NCBI GenBank assembly: GCA_964579735.1
Contig: CAZOHH010000019.1
Span: 1-33,088 of the forward strand
Source: CAILLO01 sp964579735
Lineage (GTDB): Bacteria > Bacillota > Clostridia > Saccharofermentanales > UBA5734
Direction of reading: 5' to 3'
Length of the DNA: 33,088 nt
Shown: positions 8,657 to 15,449 of the stretch, in pieces
How positions within the stretch are numbered: the stretch's first letter is position 1
How the letters are laid out: the number at the start of each line of letters is the position of its first letter
The notes under the pieces: generated by a model
The model's input: only the letters and a program-made list of their open reading frames with translations
Databases searched by the model: none
Told to the model about the DNA's origin: nothing
Position numbers and translations under genes: made by a program

Positions 8657-8686
8657 ACGGTATCACGCAGATGGAGACGATGTCAA
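8657..8686 (-). promoter_or_regulatory. Predicted sigma70-type promoter of the first lacI gene
   Basis: On the minus strand a consensus -35 TTGACA (8686-8681) is followed after 18 nt by a weak -10 TACCGT (8662-8657). Transcription would start near 8650 and run directly into operator O1. The perfect -35 and the operator position support the call; the -10 is poor. Confidence 0.55.
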
Positions 8687-8780
8687 CCCCTGTTTCATGT
8701 GTTGTAACCAATACGACAAACCATATGGAATATATACGAGGCAATATGTCGATAAAAGGTGCTTCGCAAGGGAAAAGCGC

Positions 8781-8792
8781 AACTTAACCGGT
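8781..8792. promoter_or_regulatory. Auxiliary LacI operator O2 (partial copy)
   Basis: The 12 bases AACTTAACCGGT repeat exactly those at 8631-8642, 150 bp away, but the right half-site is degenerate (TACATG instead of TAAACT). Such a spaced pair fits repression by DNA looping. It lies between lacI and the divergent MNT gene. Confidence 0.5.
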
Positions 8793-8824
8793 ACATGCTA
8801 ATGTGCCGTCCGGTCCTGCTGCAG

Positions 8825-8843
8825 AGTGGCAAAGGCTGCCACT
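8825..8843. other. Small stem-loop upstream of MNT gene
   Basis: A 7-bp perfect stem AGTGGCA/TGCCACT with a 5-nt loop, bracketed by CTGCAG on both sides. It could be a weak terminator or a binding site; a possible -10 TACAAT for the MNT gene lies 35 nt downstream at 8878-8883. Function unknown. Confidence 0.35.
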
Positions 8844-8917
8844 TCTTCCTGCAGTTCTGATCGACTTGCGTGCGTGATACAATGAATCAGACAGGCGAAG
8901 AAGGAAGGTGAAACGTA

Positions 8918-9241
8918 TTGGAGCAGCGGATACAGGACGAACTGAAGATGCTCACGAAGATCATCATCAATACCGTCCCGGTACGGCGCATCCTATTATT
9001 CGGATCCTATGCGAGAAACGAGCAGCGTGCGGATTCCGACCTTGATATCTTCGTCGTCATGCCGACCGAAACGGAAATTCGCGAGATCGATGCGATGATT
9101 CTCATTCGCAGGGCGATCCGGAACTCGAAGAGCATGCCGGTCGACATCGTTGTCAGCAAGGAGAATGGGTTCAATCAGCGCATCGCGACCCATGCATTCG
9201 AGCAGGAAGTCGCGCGGGAGGGAATGGTGCTGTATGGATGA
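8918..9241 (+). CDS. MNT-domain nucleotidyltransferase (MntA-like antitoxin candidate)
   Basis: Minimal nucleotidyltransferase, 107 aa, of the type paired with HEPN proteins; in studied pairs MntA-like enzymes AMPylate and silence their HEPN toxin. The GS-x10-D-x-D signature is complete: Gly29-Ser30 and Asp41/Asp43 in GSYARNEQRADSDLD. The start is TTG at 8918, with AAGGAAGGTG about 9 nt ahead; no better start lies nearby. Its last 8 nt overlap an ATG (9234) that opens a second gene, which runs into the gap. Base composition is lower in GC than the sugar genes around it, suggesting it was acquired. Confidence 0.8.
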   Translation: MEQRIQDELKMLTKIIINTVPVRRILLFGSYARNEQRADSDLDIFVVMPTETEIREIDAMILIRRAIRNSKSMPVDIVVSKENGFNQRIATHAFEQEVAREGMVLYG

Positions 9242-9408
9242 GCTCGAACAGNNNNNNNNNNNNNNNNNNNNNNNNNNNNNNNNNNNNNNNNNNNNNNNNN
9301 NNNNNNNNNNNNNNNNNNNNNNNNNNNNNNNNNNNNNNNNNNNNNNNNNNNGCTCGAACAGTCCGGAACTTCATCCTTGCCCTTGCACCGGAACTGAAGA
9401 CTACATAG
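9234..9408 (+). pseudogene. Partner gene of MNT (HEPN expected), broken by assembly gap
   Basis: An ATG at 9234 gives MDELEQ and then enters the 100-N gap. After the gap one frame reads ARTVRNFILALAPELKTT and stops with TAG at 9406-9408, which looks like the end of a small helical protein. A HEPN partner is expected from the position behind an MNT gene, but the diagnostic region is missing. The gap length is nominal, so the real gene could be several hundred bases longer. Treat as an incomplete gene rather than a proven pseudogene. Confidence 0.4.
9252..9351. other. Assembly gap, 100 N
   Basis: A fixed-length scaffold gap of unknown true size. The ten bases GCTCGAACAG occur on both sides of it, so the contig ends may overlap or the join may rest on a short repeat. 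Confidence 0.99.
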
Positions 9409-9422
9409 CCTCCCACCACGCA

Positions 9423-9453
9423 AAAGGAGTGCACCCAACGGATGCACTCCTTT
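9423..9453. terminator. Bidirectional intrinsic terminator
   Basis: An 11-bp perfect stem AAAGGAGTGCA/TGCACTCCTTT around a 9-nt loop, with a T-rich tail on both strands (TTTGTTG on plus, TTTTGCG on minus). It separates the rightward MNT gene pair from the leftward sugar isomerase operon, whose last stop is 24 nt away. Confidence 0.88.
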
Positions 9454-9476
9454 GTTGAGGGACTCGATGCTTCCCT

Positions 9477-10418
9477 TTACTTCCCGAAGAACTTCGCTCC
9501 GGCCTTCATGAGGTTGTCGTAACCGAGGGACAGACCTTGCTTGACCTTCTCCTCGGCCCCTTCGTAGCGCGGGTCCTCGTGCTCGATGCTGACGAAGCCG
9601 TCGTAGCCGACGTCGTGCAGTGCACCCAGGAATCCAGCCCAGTCGCCTTCGCCTTCGCCGGGCAGGCGGGGGCTGAAGAACCCCTCCTCGTCATGGCCGC
9701 CGCGGAACTGCCGGTCGAAGACGCCATAGCGGGCGAGCTTCTCGCGGGATACGATCCCGTCCTTGGCATGGACGTGGAAGATGCGGTCCTTGAACTCCGG
9801 GATGACGGCCATGTAGTCGATGAGCAGGTAGATCATATGGGAGGGGTCGAGGTTGAGGCCGAAGTTCTTCGCGGGCACGCGGCGGAACATCTCGGTCCAC
9901 AGCTCGGGGCTGAAGGAGATCGTGCCGGGTTCGTTCGGCTTCTGCCAACCGACCATGGGGCAGTTCTCGATCATGAGCTTCACGCCACGCTCTTCGGCGT
10001 ACTTCGCGAGACCCGTGAACACCACTTCGAACTCGGGGAAGTTGTCGGCGACGCTCTTGTCGATGTTGCGACCCACGAAGGTGCCGACCTTGTCGACGCC
10101 CAGCAGGACGGCCGCGTCGATGACCTTGCGGACGTGGGCGTTCACGGCGGCCCGCTTCTCGAGGTCGCGATCGAGGTTGTTGTCGTAATAGGCGAGAGAG
10201 GAGATGGAGAGACCGAGACGGGCCATCATGGCCAGGACTTCCGCGGCTTGCGCCTTCGTGAGCTTTTCGACATCGATGTCGGAAGCGGAGTAGTCGCGGT
10301 CGTTCCGCTTGGGCCAGCAGGCGATCTCGAGGGCCTTGAAGCCCTTGGCGGCGGCCCACTCCGCCTTCTTCTCGAGGGTCATGGGCCCGAGGGCCACGGT
10401 GAGGAATCCGAGGATCAT
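9477..10418 (-). CDS. Sugar phosphate isomerase/epimerase (xylose isomerase-like TIM barrel)
   Basis: AP-endonuclease-2/xylose-isomerase-like TIM-barrel enzyme, 313 aa, full length for the family. Probable divalent-metal ligands are visible in the usual order: Glu151 (MIENCP), Asp191 and His194 (NLDPSH), His217 (HVHAKD) and Glu279 (SIEHED). The long insertion around residues 225-260, rich in Gly, Arg and acidic residues, is seen in relatives acting on keto-sugars and inositols. It is the last gene of the lacI-gfo-isomerase-isomerase operon, 34 nt after the previous gene, with an AAGGCGGG site before the ATG. Substrate is unknown; inosose, ketose and 3-keto-glycoside chemistry are all possible. 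Confidence 0.88.
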   Translation of the reverse strand: MILGFLTVALGPMTLEKKAEWAAAKGFKALEIACWPKRNDRDYSASDIDVEKLTKAQAAEVLAMMARLGLSISSLAYYDNNLDRDLEKRAAVNAHVRKVIDAAVLLGVDKVGTFVGRNIDKSVADNFPEFEVVFTGLAKYAEERGVKLMIENCPMVGWQKPNEPGTISFSPELWTEMFRRVPAKNFGLNLDPSHMIYLLIDYMAVIPEFKDRIFHVHAKDGIVSREKLARYGVFDRQFRGGHDEEGFFSPRLPGEGEGDWAGFLGALHDVGYDGFVSIEHEDPRYEGAEEKVKQGLSLGYDNLMKAGAKFFGK

Positions 10419-10452
10419 GGGTTGTACCCGCCTTTCGTGCGCATGGACCTCG

Positions 10453-11202
10453 TCAGCCGACGAGACCCATCTTCCTGAGGTTCGCGATTCCGAGGGACAC
10501 TGCCTCGAACGACGCGGTGTCCATCTCGACGATGGCCCAGACGACGCCGGCCTCGACCGCCGTCTCCCAGATGCCTCGGGTGTCCATGATGCCCTCGCCG
10601 ACCGCGGCGTCGTCCTCGCGGGATGCGGACATGTCCTTCAAGTGGATCAGGGGAACCCGGCCGGCATACTTGCGCAGGAAGGTCCGCGGGGAATGGTCGG
10701 CGCGCTGGACCCAGTGCGTGTCGGCTTCGACGACGAGGTCGGCGGGGGAAGTGCTGGCGAACAGCAGGTCGAGGCCATTCGTGGACGTGCCAGCGCCTGC
10801 GCCCTCGACAGCGAAGAACTCATGGGCATGGTTGTGGTAGCCGAGGACGAGGCCCGCTGCGCGGACTTTCGGGGCCATAGCGGACAGGCGCTTCGCGAGC
10901 GCGAGGATCTCGTCCTTGTTGGTGACGTGCGCGCCGGGGCAGACCAGGTAGGGACATCCGAGGGCTTTCGCATAGGCGATCTGGCCGTCCAGGTCCCCTT
11001 CGAGGAGTTCGATGCCGACGTGGGTGCTGGCTGCGACGAGACCGAGTCGGTCGAGGTGGCCTTTCATGACAACGGCCGGGATGCCGAAGTATCCGGCGAA
11101 CTCGACGCCCTTGTATCCGAGGGTGGCGACCTTTGCCAGCGTGCCGGCGAAATCCTTTGCGGCATCCTCACGGACGCTATAGAGCTGCAGTGCGATCTTC
11201 AT
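10453..11202 (-). CDS. Sugar phosphate isomerase/epimerase, short form
   Basis: TIM-barrel enzyme of the xylose-isomerase-like family, 249 aa. It begins MKIALQLYSVRED, a hallmark of this subgroup, and carries YHNHAHEF (about 122-129), EADTHW (159-164), HLKD (187-190) and IVEMD (224-228), the expected metal-site strands. An AGGAGG site precedes the ATG and the gene starts 10 nt after the Gfo/Idh gene. The pairing of this subgroup with Gfo/Idh/MocA oxidoreductases is common in inositol and 3-keto-glycoside catabolism. It differs clearly from the 313-aa enzyme in the same operon, so the two should act on different intermediates or as partners. Confidence 0.88.
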   Translation of the reverse strand: MKIALQLYSVREDAAKDFAGTLAKVATLGYKGVEFAGYFGIPAVVMKGHLDRLGLVAASTHVGIELLEGDLDGQIAYAKALGCPYLVCPGAHVTNKDEILALAKRLSAMAPKVRAAGLVLGYHNHAHEFFAVEGAGAGTSTNGLDLLFASTSPADLVVEADTHWVQRADHSPRTFLRKYAGRVPLIHLKDMSASREDDAAVGEGIMDTRGIWETAVEAGVVWAIVEMDTASFEAVSLGIANLRKMGLVG

Positions 11203-11212
11203 GGTGTTCCTC

Positions 11213-12313
11213 CTATTTGAATTCGACGGCCTTTCCGGACTTCGCGGAACGGTAGATGGCGTCGAGGATCTCGGTGACCACCAGCGCCTGGCGCGGGAGG
11301 ACGAGGGGCTTCGTGTTGTTCAGAACGGCGTCGAGCCACTGGCGGCATTCGATGTCCTGGGGCTCGAGGGTGACGCCGTCGTAGAAGGCGACGCCTGCGG
11401 CTGCTAGGTCCGGTTTCTTCATCCACTTGCGGCTGAATTCCTCGCCGTTCAGGCGCAGTCCGTCGCGGAAGTCCGCGCCGCCCTGGGTGCCGCACAGCGT
11501 GCTGATGCCTTCGCCTTCGTCGAGTGTGTTCAGCGCCCAGCTGGACTCGAGGAAGATCGTGGCGCCGTTCTTCATCTGGATATAGCCGAAGGCGGAGTCC
11601 TCGACCGTGAACTTCTCCGGGTCCCAGGGTCCCCAGGCGTTCGCGGAGTTCTTGTTGTCTGCCAGCTTGCGGTAGACCGAGCCGGTGACGGTGCGGGGCT
11701 CGTAATTGTTCATCAGCCACAGCGTGAGGTCGAGGGCATGGGTGCCGATGTCGATCAGGGGACCGCCGCCCTGCTCGAATTCATTCAGGAAGACGCCCCA
11801 GGTGGGGACGGCGCGCCGACGGATGGCGTGGGCCTTGGCGAAGTAGATCTCGCCGAGATCTCCGCGCTCGATGGCCTTCTTCAAGTAGCGGGAGTCCTCG
11901 CGGTAGCGGCTCTGGTAGCCGATCGTGAGCTGCTTGCCGGTGCGCTCGGAAGCCTCGCACATGGCGCGGGCACCGGCGGGGTCCTTGGCCATGGGCTTCT
12001 CGCACATGACGTGCTTTCCGGCTTCGAGGGCGGCGACGGTGATTTCGGAATGGGACCGGTTCGGCGTGCAGACGTGCACGATGTCGATGCTCTTGTCCTC
12101 GAGGACCTTGCGATAGTCGGTGTAGACCTTGGCGTCCTTGGTCCCGTATTGTGCGGCGGCTTTTTCCGCGCGCTCGGGGACGATGTCGCAGAAGGCAATC
12201 ATGACGGCCTTCCCCGACTTCTTGATGGCAGGCATGTGCTTTCCGTTGGCGATGCCCCCGCAGCCGATGATCGCGATCTTCAGTTCCTTGCCCGTGTTGT
12301 CCATGTCCTTCAT
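11213..12313 (-). CDS. Gfo/Idh/MocA-family oxidoreductase
   Basis: NAD(P)-dependent sugar or inositol dehydrogenase, 366 aa, cytoplasmic. The N-terminal Rossmann fold has the GCGGIA nucleotide loop (residues 17-22) and the catalytic EKP motif (105-107, Lys106) in HVMCEKPMAK; the C-terminal domain has the DIGTHALD motif with Asp188 and His192. Its ATG at 12313 overlaps the lacI stop by 4 nt (ATGA), which favours this start over a second ATG three codons in. It likely oxidises a hydroxyl of the sugar handled by the two downstream isomerases. Which sugar cannot be read from the sequence. Confidence 0.9.
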   Translation of the reverse strand: MKDMDNTGKELKIAIIGCGGIANGKHMPAIKKSGKAVMIAFCDIVPERAEKAAAQYGTKDAKVYTDYRKVLEDKSIDIVHVCTPNRSHSEITVAALEAGKHVMCEKPMAKDPAGARAMCEASERTGKQLTIGYQSRYREDSRYLKKAIERGDLGEIYFAKAHAIRRRAVPTWGVFLNEFEQGGGPLIDIGTHALDLTLWLMNNYEPRTVTGSVYRKLADNKNSANAWGPWDPEKFTVEDSAFGYIQMKNGATIFLESSWALNTLDEGEGISTLCGTQGGADFRDGLRLNGEEFSRKWMKKPDLAAAGVAFYDGVTLEPQDIECRQWLDAVLNNTKPLVLPRQALVVTEILDAIYRSAKSGKAVEFK

Positions 12314-13368
12314 TCCCTCCTATGTGATGATGCTGCCACTTCGTCCGATTTGCCACCGGGCGAGCGTCCCATCGTGGACTCCCGGATCCGGAGCTCGTGC
12401 GGCAGGTCGATGTCCTCGGGGACGGTCGACTCGCCTCGGAGCTGGCGGAGCAGGACTTCCATGGAGACGCGGCCCAGGTCGTGCTGGGGTTGGGCGACGG
12501 TCGTGAGCTGGGGTTCGCCCATGGTCGCGACGTCGATGTCGTCGAAGCCGACGACGGCCAGGTCCTTTGGAACGGAAAGCCCCGCTTCGCGGGCAGCCTG
12601 TACGGCTCCGAGGGCCATGAGGTCCGATCCGGCGAATATCGCCGTCGGCCGAATCGCTTCGGGAAGCCGAAGCATGTTCCGCGCGGCGAGGCGACCGGTC
12701 TCATAGCCGTAGTCCCCCTCCGCGAAGATACTCTGCACGGCTTCGATGCCCGATTCGGCCAGTGCATCCCGGTATCCCTTGATCCTGGCATGCTGGGAAG
12801 CATAAAAAGGCTCGAACATGATCAGCCCGATGCGCTGGTGTCCGAGGGCGATCAGGTGGCGCACCGCATCGCGCGCGGCGGCGCGGTTGTCGATGGTGAC
12901 GTGCGAGACGGAGGCGCCGTCGAGATACTCGCAGCACTGGACCAGCGGATGGCTGCGGCAGAGTCGCTCCAGCTCCTCGACTCCAAGCTCGGGGGCCATG
13001 AGGATGGCACCGTCGGCGAGGCGTTGGGAGAGCATGCCGAGATAGAGCCGCTCGCGATCCGGGTCGGAGCCGGTATTGCACAGCAGGACATTGTAGCCCT
13101 CCCGGTGCGCGGTCTCCTCGATGCCCTCGACGATGCCGGCATAGAAGGGGTTCGCGATGCTGGGGAGGACGACGAGGACCATTCGGGTTTCGGTCCGACG
13201 GAGGTTGCGTCCGAGCAGGTTGGGGTGGTAGTCGAGGCGGTCGATCGCTTCCAGCACGCGCGCCTGTGCGTCCGCCGACACCCTGGGGCTCCCGTTCATC
13301 ACACGGGAGACGGTCGCGACGGAGACTCCGGCCTTTGCGGCAACGTCCTGGATGGTGGCCTTCGACAT
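12310..13368 (-). CDS. LacI-family transcriptional regulator (isomerase operon)
   Basis: Second full-length LacI regulator, 352 aa. The helix-turn-helix is TIQDVAAKAGVSVATVSRVM (residues 5-24), with the hinge LLGRNLRR near 56-63. The effector domain includes NPFYAGIVEGIE, IFAGSDLMALGA and GFDDIDVATMGEPQLTT. The C-terminal tail (RSPGGKSDEVAASSHRRE) goes beyond the usual RESTMGR end. GGGAGG lies 6 nt before the ATG. It is the first gene of the operon and an operator-like palindrome sits 16-29 nt upstream of its start, so autoregulation together with the three enzyme genes is likely. Confidence 0.93.
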   Translation of the reverse strand: MSKATIQDVAAKAGVSVATVSRVMNGSPRVSADAQARVLEAIDRLDYHPNLLGRNLRRTETRMVLVVLPSIANPFYAGIVEGIEETAHREGYNVLLCNTGSDPDRERLYLGMLSQRLADGAILMAPELGVEELERLCRSHPLVQCCEYLDGASVSHVTIDNRAAARDAVRHLIALGHQRIGLIMFEPFYASQHARIKGYRDALAESGIEAVQSIFAEGDYGYETGRLAARNMLRLPEAIRPTAIFAGSDLMALGAVQAAREAGLSVPKDLAVVGFDDIDVATMGEPQLTTVAQPQHDLGRVSMEVLLRQLRGESTVPEDIDLPHELRIRESTMGRSPGGKSDEVAASSHRRE

Positions 13369-13383
13369 CGGAACCTCCCCTCG

Positions 13384-13429
13384 TGTAACGGATTACATGG
13401 AGCATAGCACGGCCCTGCGTCGACGGCAA
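13384..13429 (-). promoter_or_regulatory. Promoter and operator of the second LacI operon
   Basis: On the minus strand, -35 TTGCCG (13429-13424) and -10 TATGCT (13406-13401) are 17 nt apart. Just downstream lies TGTAACGGATTACA (13384-13397), with 5-bp arms TGTAA/TTACA, close to the LacI-family consensus TGTAANCGNTTACA. It overlaps the predicted start of transcription, so the repressor would block RNA polymerase directly. Confidence 0.65.
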
Positions 13430-13549
13430 GGGGGACTCGTCCATCCCCACGGTCCCCGTGCCTATGGATACGACGGAATCGGTGGTGCGGAGTAGAATAA
13501 ACTCGAAAACCTGCCTTGAAACGGCTTGGTTTACAAGGAGGAAAGTTCC
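13398..13549. promoter_or_regulatory. Divergent region between lacI and UroD-like gene
   Basis: Apart from the lacI promoter elements, this stretch holds an AAGGAGG site (13535-13541) for the UroD-like gene and a possible plus-strand -10 TAGAAT (13493-13498) without a convincing -35. The bases CCTTG and CAAGG flank 13514-13538 as an imperfect inverted repeat that could be a regulator site. Nothing stronger is visible. Confidence 0.3.
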
Positions 13550-14650
13550 ATGATGACGGGACGCGAGCGGTTCCTTGCGACCATCCACCGACAGCCGGTG
13601 GACCGGCTGGCTTTCCAGGTGCACGGCTGGATGGACTACTATCTGGACAAGTACCTCCGGGGGATGGACCAGTACGAAGCCTATGAATTCTTCGGCATGG
13701 ATCCCGTGATCTACGCGAACCCGAATTTCCACTACAACGACCGCAGCCTTTCGGACTGGCAGGAAAAGCGTTACGACCTCGGCGTGGACGATTCAGGCAA
13801 TCTCCGCTGGAAGAGCGTGATCGAGACGCCGGAAGGGCGGCTTACAAGCACCGGTTCCAGGAACGAATTCACGAGCTGGGTCACGAAGTCCCTCGTCGCG
13901 AACGAGCGCGACCTGGAGCTCTGGACGAAGTATGTCCCCGTCCCGGACAGCGTCGACTGGACACCCGTGCGGGAGGCCAAGGAACGGATCGGGGAGACCG
14001 GCATCGTCCGGGGGAGCTATTTCGACTTCGGACAGGGGAGCCCCTGGCAGAGCTTGTGCATCCTTCGAGACACCGAACCCTCGATCTTGAGCTGCATCGA
14101 CGAGCCGGAACTCGTGCACGCGACGCTCGAGGCGATGCTGCAGAAGAAGCTTTCGGTCATCGAACGGGGCGGGCGGATCGAGCTGGACCTCGTGGAAACG
14201 GGCGGGGGCGCCGGCTCGAGCACCGTGATCAGTCCCGACATTCACCGTAAGTTCTGTCTTCCCTATGACCAGCGGCAGCATGCGGCGATGCACGCCCACG
14301 GAACGCATGTCGTGTACCACCTCTGCGGCGGCGTCATGCCGTTGCTGGACCTCGTCGTTCAGAACGGCGCCGACGGACTCGAGACCATGACCCCACCCGA
14401 CATGGGAGGGGACTGCGACCTGCGCGAAGCTTCGCGCCGCGTCGGCGACAAGTTGTTCTTCATCGGCGGATTCGACCAGAACGCCGGCTTCGAGCAGGGA
14501 AATCCCGACCTCGTCCGGAAGATGGTCCGCGGACTCTTTGAAAGCTGCCCTCAAGGCAACTACATCTGCAGTCCCTCCGACCACTTCTTCTTCGGGAATC
14601 CGGCGAACATCCGCGCTTTCGTGGAAGAGGCGAAGGCCTGCATCTATTGA
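13550..14650 (+). CDS. Uroporphyrinogen decarboxylase-like protein (UroD/MtaA superfamily)
   Basis: TIM-barrel protein of the UroD superfamily, 366 aa. The ATG at 13550 (followed by a second ATG) has AAGGAGG 8 nt ahead. True heme UroD is unlikely: the gene stands among sugar genes and the N-terminal UroD signature (RxPVWxMRQAGR) is absent. A HLC motif (His257, Cys259) and a later Cys340 (YICSPSDHFF) match the spacing logic of the zinc site of corrinoid methyltransferases such as MtaA, but no corrinoid protein gene is nearby. Relatives of this kind are frequent in sugar-degrading loci and their reaction is not established. It is divergent from the lacI operon and may share its regulation. Confidence 0.8.
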   Translation: MMTGRERFLATIHRQPVDRLAFQVHGWMDYYLDKYLRGMDQYEAYEFFGMDPVIYANPNFHYNDRSLSDWQEKRYDLGVDDSGNLRWKSVIETPEGRLTSTGSRNEFTSWVTKSLVANERDLELWTKYVPVPDSVDWTPVREAKERIGETGIVRGSYFDFGQGSPWQSLCILRDTEPSILSCIDEPELVHATLEAMLQKKLSVIERGGRIELDLVETGGGAGSSTVISPDIHRKFCLPYDQRQHAAMHAHGTHVVYHLCGGVMPLLDLVVQNGADGLETMTPPDMGGDCDLREASRRVGDKLFFIGGFDQNAGFEQGNPDLVRKMVRGLFESCPQGNYICSPSDHFFFGNPANIRAFVEEAKACIY

Positions 14651-14721
14651 CGGCAACCGGCATCGTTCCATCTTCTCTTGTCTCGGGTTACAATAGGGGC
14701 AACGACTAGGGAGGGACTTCG
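14651..14721 (+). promoter_or_regulatory. Upstream region of the HEPN-MNT pair
   Basis: A possible -10 TACAAT lies near 14690, about 30 nt before the start, with no good -35; GGGAGGG precedes the ATG. The MNT gene at 8918 also has a TACAAT-type -10, but the flanking bases differ. Confidence 0.3.
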
Positions 14722-15162
14722 ATGACGAACAGAGAGAAGTATGGATATTGGGAAGAGAACTCCCGATATGATCTGGATACGGCGTCGGCGATGTTCGAGA
14801 CCGGTCGTTATCTATACTCTGCGTTCATGTGTCAGCAGACCATCGAGAAGATGGTCAAAGGCCTGCATGTGCTCTTCGTCGGTGAAGAGCCCCAGAAGAC
14901 GCACAACATCGCCCTCCTTTTCACCCAGCTGACTGAAACGGAAGAGTTCAGAACTTGCAGAACTCAACCGGGGTTCGAAGACAGCACGAATCGATATATC
15001 CCGTTCTTCGTCCGGCTTCTGGCATTCTATATCTCTTCTCGATATCCCTCATATAAAGAACGAGTCGCAACACTTCTCGACCGATCCGAAGCTGAGGATA
15101 TCCTGTTGACCACGAAGGAGGCCCATGAATGGCTGACATCCCTCTCGAAGTCCTTGACATAG
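14722..15162 (+). CDS. HEPN-domain protein
   Basis: Small alpha-helical HEPN protein, 146 aa, of the PF05168 type. Typical signs are the ENSRYDLDTASAMFETGRY helix, the CQQTIEKMVKG helix, the PQKTHNI turn (Thr60-His61) and the SRYPSY segment (106-111). The RNase-type R-x4-6-H motif (RNxxxH) of toxic HEPN proteins is not evident, so ribonuclease activity is doubtful. It overlaps the following MNT gene by 34 nt, an arrangement seen in two-gene HEPN/MNT modules. The coding region is visibly lower in GC than its neighbours. It may be a toxin-antitoxin module, a nucleotide-transfer complex or a defence element; the sequence does not decide. Confidence 0.8.
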   Translation: MTNREKYGYWEENSRYDLDTASAMFETGRYLYSAFMCQQTIEKMVKGLHVLFVGEEPQKTHNIALLFTQLTETEEFRTCRTQPGFEDSTNRYIPFFVRLLAFYISSRYPSYKERVATLLDRSEAEDILLTTKEAHEWLTSLSKSLT

Positions 15163-15449
15163 CGAAGGAGTATCTCGAGAAAGTAAAGTCAAGAATTCCT
15201 GTCGACAGGGCCTACCTTTTCGGGTCCTATGCGAAAGGAATATTCAACAAGGACAGCGATGTCGATATCGCTGTATTCTCGCCTGCTTTCGAAAGCATGA
15301 CGCGAATCGATGGGTTGACGCTTCTTCTGATGCTGGCACTTGGATTCGATGCCGATCTCCAGCCTCAGCCCTTCACCTCTCAGGATTTCGATGAGGATTC
15401 TGGCATGGCCTTTGAAATTCGAAAGACCGGCATCGAGCTTCCGGTCTAG
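15129..15449 (+). CDS. MNT-domain nucleotidyltransferase
   Basis: Minimal nucleotidyltransferase, 106 aa, partner of the preceding HEPN protein. The GS-x10-D-x-D motif is intact: Gly32-Ser33 and Asp44/Asp46 in GSYAKGIFNKDSDVD. The ATG at 15129 has AAGGAGG 8 nt ahead and lies inside the end of the HEPN gene, so the two are translated together. Its 3' end overlaps the convergent membrane-protein gene by 4 nt. By analogy with characterised pairs it would modify the HEPN partner with AMP; this is inferred only. Confidence 0.85.
   Translation: MADIPLEVLDIAKEYLEKVKSRIPVDRAYLFGSYAKGIFNKDSDVDIAVFSPAFESMTRIDGLTLLLMLALGFDADLQPQPFTSQDFDEDSGMAFEIRKTGIELPV

Noticed and set aside
13550..14650. Heme-pathway uroporphyrinogen decarboxylase (hemE)
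   Set aside because: The conserved N-terminal arginine signature is missing and no other heme genes are nearby; only the superfamily fold is shared.
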